From assembly GCF_009659535.1 (NCBI RefSeq), contig NZ_VJZZ01000012.1:1-64000 (forward strand): a stretch of DNA of 64,000 nt, in the 5' to 3' direction. The stretch's first letter is position 1, and each line of letters opens with the position of its first letter. The notes under the pieces were generated by a model. That model was not told the origin of the DNA. It ran no database searches and worked only from the letters and a program-made list of their open reading frames with translations. Positions 59,793-64,000 of the stretch are shown here, in pieces. Source of the stretch: Aggregicoccus sp. 17bor-14 (GTDB taxonomy: Bacteria > Myxococcota > Myxococcia > Myxococcales > Myxococcaceae). A program made the translations under genes and the position numbers.

Positions 59793-60496
59793 CACTTGGC
59801 ACCTCCCCGGCCGAGCACGCGGTAGCGCAGCCACACCACGCCCTTGGGCAGCTGCCGCACGCTGGTGAGGCGCAGGTTCATGGGGCCGTGCTTGCGGCGG
59901 CCCGCCACGTCGAACACGGTGGGCACCTCCATGGTGCCGTCCACCACGGGGGCGAAGACGAGGCTCAATTCGTCGATGAGGCCAGCGTTGAGGAAGGCGC
60001 CGTTGATCTTCCCGCCGCCCTGGATGGACACGCGCCGGATGCCGAAGTGCGCGCGCAGCTTCTCGAGCGCGAGCGCGAAGTCCACGTCCTGCTTCCCCGC
60101 GAAGAGGTAGGAGATGTTCCGCTCGCGCAGGAAGTCGAGGTAGGCGCCCGTCGCGCGCTCGGTGAGCACCACGATGAGCCGGTCGCCGTTGACGTCGTTG
60201 GAGCGCCAGTTGAGGCGGCCGCTCGCGTCGATGGCCACCGCGAAGCTCTTGGCTCCGTCCTCGACGACCCAGTCCGTCTTCGGCGTGCGGCTGCGCGAGG
60301 CCCGGGCGCCCGCGCGGAAGCGCCCCGGGCCCGAGAACTCCTGCATGGTGACGGTGCCGCACACCCAGGCCTGGGTCTTCAGCTGGTCCGCAGTCTTGTC
60401 GTACAGCCCCGGCGTGGCGACGCCGCGGGGCCACTCGTCGATGACGATGCGGCCGTCCACCGAGGGCATCATGTGGCAGATGACGTAGGGCTTCAT
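59792..60496 (-). CDS. RibD C-terminal / dihydrofolate-reductase-like NADPH reductase
   Basis: 234 residues. RibD_C fold: YVICHMMPSVDGRIVIDEWP at the N-terminus, VVLTERATG, and the nucleotide-binding VSIQGGGKINGAFLNAGLIDELSLVFAPVV. Stand-alone members reduce pyrimidine or pterin-like compounds with NADPH; the substrate is not clear. It follows mfd on the same strand after 93 nt and is coupled to the DUF1028 gene. Confidence 0.9.
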   Translation of the reverse strand: MKPYVICHMMPSVDGRIVIDEWPRGVATPGLYDKTADQLKTQAWVCGTVTMQEFSGPGRFRAGARASRSRTPKTDWVVEDGAKSFAVAIDASGRLNWRSNDVNGDRLIVVLTERATGAYLDFLRERNISYLFAGKQDVDFALALEKLRAHFGIRRVSIQGGGKINGAFLNAGLIDELSLVFAPVVDGTMEVPTVFDVAGRRKHGPMNLRLTSVRQLPKGVVWLRYRVLGRGGAK

Positions 60497-60589
60497 GCGA
60501 GGGCCTCGAGGTGAGGGAGATGCCCAGTTTCACCGAGCCCCCCCGGGCCAGCTGCCCCTTCTGTGCCCTGCGGTGGACTGCCGGACAGC

Positions 60590-63500
60590 TCAGGCCTGCG
60601 GCAGTGCGCAGGTGCCCAGGTCGCGCAGCACCTTCTTCGCCTCGTTCACCGCCTCGCGGCCCTTCACGCCCTCGGGCAGGCGCGCCACGAGCTTCATGTC
60701 CGGCGTGAGGCGGTACAGCCCCTTGGAGCGCTGCACCAGCGCCGCCACGCGGTGGCCGTCCAGCAGCGCGTCACCGCCCAGGGTGACGACGAGGCGGCCG
60801 GGCCCGGCCTCGAGCGCGCGCAGGCGCAGCTCGCGCATGTCGATCTTCAGCAGGGTGGTCTCGCAGAGGTTGTCCACCTCGTCGGGCAGCTCTCCGTAGC
60901 GGTCCACCAGCTCGTCGCGCAGCTCCTGCACCTCGTCCGGGGTGCTGGCCTGGCTGAAGCGCTTGTAGAAGACGAGCCGCTGGTGCACGTCCGCCACGTA
61001 GTCGTCCGGGATGAGGCTCGCGAACGGGAAGGTGACCTCGGGCTCGATGTGCGTGCGCGGCGGCTCGCCGCGCATCTCGCTCACCGCCTCGTCCAGCAGC
61101 TGCGTGTACAGGTCGAAGCCGATGGCGGCGATGGAGCCGGACTGGTCGGGCCCGAGCAGGTTGCCCGCGCCGCGGATCTCCAGGTCGTGGCTCGCGATGC
61201 TGAAGCCCGCGCCCAGCTCGGTGAAGTTCTGCAGCACCTCGAGCCGGCGCTGCGCGTCCTTCGTCACCCCGCGGCGCGCGGGCACCATCAGGTACGCGTA
61301 CGCGCGCTCCTTCGAGCGGCCCACGCGGCCGCGCAGCTGGTAGAGCTGCGCGAGGCCGAAGGTGTCCGCGCGGTTCACGAGCATGGTGTTCGCGCTCGGG
61401 ATGTCGATGCCGCTCTCGATGATGGAGGTGGCGAGCAGCACCTGGAACTTCTTGTCGGTGAAGGCGAGCATCACCTTCTCCAGCTCGCCCTGGTGCATCT
61501 GGCCGTGGGCCACGCCAATGGAGACCTGGGGCACCAGCTCCTTGAGCGTCTGCTCCATCGCGTGGATGGACTCCACGCGGTTGTGCACGAAGAACACCTG
61601 GCCGCCGCGGGCGACCTCCCGCTCGATGGCCTCCTTGATCTGCGGCGGGTCGTACTTGATGACGAAGGTGCGGATGGCGCGCCGGTCCTGCGGCGGCGTC
61701 GCGATGATGCTCATGTCGCGCACGCCGGACATGCTCATGTGCAGGGTGCGCGGGATGGGCGTAGCGGTGAGGGTGAGCACGTCGATCTGCGTGCGCAGCC
61801 GCTTGAGCTGCTCCTTGTGCTTCACGCCGAAGCGCTGCTCCTCGTCCACGATGAGCAGCCCCAGGTCCTTGAAGGCCACCTCGCCGCCCAGCAGCTTGTG
61901 GGTGCCGATGAGCACGTCCACCTTGCCCTCCTTCGCGCGCTGCAGGATGGCGCGCACCTCGGGGGGCTTCTTGAGGCCGCTGATGACCTCCACGGTGACG
62001 GGGTAGTCCTTGAAGCGCTTCTTGAACGACAGGTAGTGCTGCTGGGCGAGCACGGTGGTAGGCACGAGCACCGCCACCTGCTTGCGGTCCAGCGCCGCCT
62101 TGAAGGCCGCGCGCATGGCGACCTCCGTCTTGCCGTAGCCCACGTCGCCGCAGACGAGCCGGTCCATCGGCTCGGGCTTCTGCATGTCCGCGAGCACGTC
62201 CTCGATGGCCTTGAGCTGGTCCGGCGTCTCCTCGAACTCGAAGTCCGCCTCGAACTGGCTGAAGTAGCGGTCCGGCGCGCTGAAGGCGTGGCCGGGGTGC
62301 GCCTTGCGCGCGGCGATGATCTGCAGGAGCTCCGCCGCCATCTTCAGCAGCTGCTCCTTCACCCGCCGCTTCGTCTTCTCCCAGCTGGTGCCGCCCAGCT
62401 TGTCGAGCGCGACCTTGTCGGGGTCTCCGCCGGTGAACTTCTGGATGAGCCGCATGCGGCCCACCGGCAGGTAGATCTTGTCCTTGCCGGCGTACTCGAG
62501 CACGAGGAAGTCCCCGGGCACGCCGTTCACCTGCATCTTCGTCAGGCCCGCGTAGCGCCCGATGCCGAAGTCGGTGTGGACGATGAGGTCCCCCTCCTTG
62601 AGGTCCCCGAAGCCCGCGCTGAACGCGTCCGTCTTCTTGCTGCGGCGCACGCGGCGCCGCGCGCGCACGCCGAAGATCTCCTCGTCCGCGAGCAGCGCGA
62701 GCCCGCTGCGCGCCCCCTCGAGCTGCGGCGCCACGAAGCCCGCGCTGATCTCCATGGGGAACAGGTGCGCGCTCACGCTGGGCTCGTAGAGCGCCGCGGG
62801 GTCCCCGAGCGGCTCCTGGTGCACGCGCACCATCACGTTGCGGTCCAGGAGCAGTCGCTTGAGCCGGTCCGCCTGGGAGAGCGTGCCGCAGGCGACGGCC
62901 AGCGCCACGCCGCTCTCGCGCCAGCGCTGCATGCGCTCGATGAGCGGGCTGAGCGCGCCCTCCTCGCCGTGGTGCGCGAGGATGGCCTCGCGCACGTCGT
63001 GGGTGGTGCCGAAGGAGAAGGCCACCGGCGCCGCGGCGTCCTCGGCCGCGGTGAGGCTGAGCCCGCCGCCCTCGAGCACCCGGAAGGCCTGCAGCTGCGC
63101 GCGCACCTGCTCGGGGGAGAGGAACAGCTCGGGCGGAGGCTGGGTGAGGTCGCCGCGCGCGTCCGCGTCCGCGCTCTCGCGGGCGAGCTCCTCCCAGAGC
63201 TCGCCGGCTGCCCGGTCCACGCTGACGGGGTCGTCCACGTAGAAGAGCGGCGCCTCCTTCGTCCACAGCCCCAGGTACTCGAACACCGTGCCCAGGCCGC
63301 CCTCGAAGAAGCCGGCGAGCAGCCCCTCCATGCCGAAGGGGGGAAGCCCCTCGCGGATGGCATCCAGGCGCTCGCGCAGCTTGATGGTGGGCAGGTTGAT
63401 GCGCTCGGCGGCGGCGCGCGCGGCGGCCTCGGCGCGGGGGCGCGTCTCGTCGTTGAAGAGCACCTCGCGCGCGGGGGCGAGATGGACCTCCTGCAGCGCG

Positions 63501-64000
63501 TCCGTGGTGCGCTGGGTGTCCGGGTCGAAGAGGCGCACGCTCTCGATGGTGTCGCCGAAGAACTCGAGCCGCACCGGCTGCGTGTACAGCGGGCTGAACA
63601 CGTCCAGGATGCCGCCGCGCACGCTGAAGGTGCCCGGGTCCTCCACCAGGGGGCTCGAGAGGTAGCCCATCGCGGCGAGCTTTCGCGCGAGCCCGTCGCG
63701 GTCGTGGTCCTCGCCCACGCGGATGCGCGCACTGAGGCTCGCCATCACCCCGGGCGGCACCATGCGCCGCATCAGCGCGCCCACGCTGAGCACCAGCGCG
63801 GGGAAGCGCGTGCCCTGCGCGAGGTGGAAGAGCGCGCCCAGCCGCTCACTCACCGTGACGGGCTCGGGGCTGAGCTCGTCGTAGGGCAGCACCTCGTCCG
63901 CCGGCAGCCGCACCACGCGTGGCGCGAGCGGGGTGCCCTCGCCGCCCAGGAAGAACGCCAGGTCGTGCGCCAGGCTCTCGGCCGAGTCCTCGTCCGCCGT
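60590..64000 (-). CDS. mfd: Transcription-repair coupling factor Mfd (5' end beyond window)
   Basis: 1136 codons are visible; the frame remains open to the window edge, and the first residues (LAHDLAFFLGG ... VVRLPADEVLPYDELSP) are in the UvrB-like N-terminal module, so only a few dozen residues are missing. Then the RNA-polymerase-interacting domain (KEGDLIVHTDFGIGRYAGL), superfamily-2 motifs GDVGYGKTEVAMRAAF, VDEEQRFGV, LTATPIPRTL, VFFVHNRVES, and QLRGRVGRS, and a C-terminal TRCF domain. Mfd removes stalled RNA polymerase at lesions and recruits UvrA. Confidence 0.97.
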   Translation of the reverse strand, partial: TADEDSAESLAHDLAFFLGGEGTPLAPRVVRLPADEVLPYDELSPEPVTVSERLGALFHLAQGTRFPALVLSVGALMRRMVPPGVMASLSARIRVGEDHDRDGLARKLAAMGYLSSPLVEDPGTFSVRGGILDVFSPLYTQPVRLEFFGDTIESVRLFDPDTQRTTDALQEVHLAPAREVLFNDETRPRAEAAARAAAERINLPTIKLRERLDAIREGLPPFGMEGLLAGFFEGGLGTVFEYLGLWTKEAPLFYVDDPVSVDRAAGELWEELARESADADARGDLTQPPPELFLSPEQVRAQLQAFRVLEGGGLSLTAAEDAAAPVAFSFGTTHDVREAILAHHGEEGALSPLIERMQRWRESGVALAVACGTLSQADRLKRLLLDRNVMVRVHQEPLGDPAALYEPSVSAHLFPMEISAGFVAPQLEGARSGLALLADEEIFGVRARRRVRRSKKTDAFSAGFGDLKEGDLIVHTDFGIGRYAGLTKMQVNGVPGDFLVLEYAGKDKIYLPVGRMRLIQKFTGGDPDKVALDKLGGTSWEKTKRRVKEQLLKMAAELLQIIAARKAHPGHAFSAPDRYFSQFEADFEFEETPDQLKAIEDVLADMQKPEPMDRLVCGDVGYGKTEVAMRAAFKAALDRKQVAVLVPTTVLAQQHYLSFKKRFKDYPVTVEVISGLKKPPEVRAILQRAKEGKVDVLIGTHKLLGGEVAFKDLGLLIVDEEQRFGVKHKEQLKRLRTQIDVLTLTATPIPRTLHMSMSGVRDMSIIATPPQDRRAIRTFVIKYDPPQIKEAIEREVARGGQVFFVHNRVESIHAMEQTLKELVPQVSIGVAHGQMHQGELEKVMLAFTDKKFQVLLATSIIESGIDIPSANTMLVNRADTFGLAQLYQLRGRVGRSKERAYAYLMVPARRGVTKDAQRRLEVLQNFTELGAGFSIASHDLEIRGAGNLLGPDQSGSIAAIGFDLYTQLLDEAVSEMRGEPPRTHIEPEVTFPFASLIPDDYVADVHQRLVFYKRFSQASTPDEVQELRDELVDRYGELPDEVDNLCETTLLKIDMRELRLRALEAGPGRLVVTLGGDALLDGHRVAALVQRSKGLYRLTPDMKLVARLPEGVKGREAVNEAKKVLRDLGTCALPQA

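Overview
The window is a stretch of very GC-rich chromosome (roughly 70% G+C by eye, frequent GTG starts, dense 1-4 nt gene overlaps) that looks like a myxobacterium, probably suborder Cystobacterineae. The reasons are a TPR-bearing eukaryotic-type Ser/Thr kinase, an FHA/sigma-54 activator, several sensor kinases, many large lipoproteins, DUF2383 and CGNR proteins. This placement is inference from gene content; there is no rRNA in the window.

Layout. 1-6.1 kb: the tail of a probable response regulator, a PAS sensor kinase whose catalytic boxes are all degenerate, a YpfJ-type zinc peptidase and a large exported TIM-barrel protein. 6.1-15 kb: DNA ligase D, a CBS protein, small membrane proteins, a DUF2383 protein, HutF overlapped by an M20 amidohydrolase, a membrane protein/XRE pair behind a tandem palindromic operator, and a SprT-like protein lacking its catalytic Glu. 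15-25 kb: a dispersed structured repeat (copy A), a MASE1 histidine kinase, an aminotransferase, two small myxobacterial-type proteins, a DUF4281 operon with a TetR regulator that seems to share its operator, serA, and a convergent D-2-hydroxyglutarate-dehydrogenase-like gene. 25-27.5 kb: a lipoprotein with a broken metallopeptidase motif and a DUF1338 (HglS-like) enzyme. 27.6-31.6 kb: a clearly lower-GC three-gene island (calcineurin-like phosphoesterase, ORC/CDC6-like P-loop ATPase, and an unrecognised protein). This is the best candidate for an undescribed, probably defence-related system.

32-45.7 kb: two lipoproteins either side of a receiver/degenerate-GGDEF protein, an active/inactive M16 peptidase pair, an SDR, and a Ser/Thr kinase facing a small acidic protein and an FHA-sigma-54 activator. 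45.8-50.3 kb: an Mla-type lipid transport operon (lipoprotein, MlaE, MlaF, MCE protein) ending in a UPF0104 flippase-like protein. 50.4-56.2 kb: M28 peptidase, chemoreceptor, metallo-beta-lactamase fold protein, and a CGNR regulator divergent from a tiny membrane protein. 56.2-56.7 kb: copy B of the dispersed repeat. 56.9-64 kb: a CSLREA beta-helix lipoprotein, DUF4336, DUF1028, a RibD-like reductase and mfd running off the right edge.

Two themes stand out. First, a repeat of about 420-490 bp occurs twice, 41 kb apart, with an invariant AT-rich 33-bp palindrome and several conserved hairpins; its differences change amino acids freely, so it behaves as a structured RNA/DNA element and not a gene. 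Second, several enzyme-like proteins (histidine kinase, GGDEF, SprT-like, gluzincin-like, M16) have lost their catalytic residues while the rest of the fold is kept.
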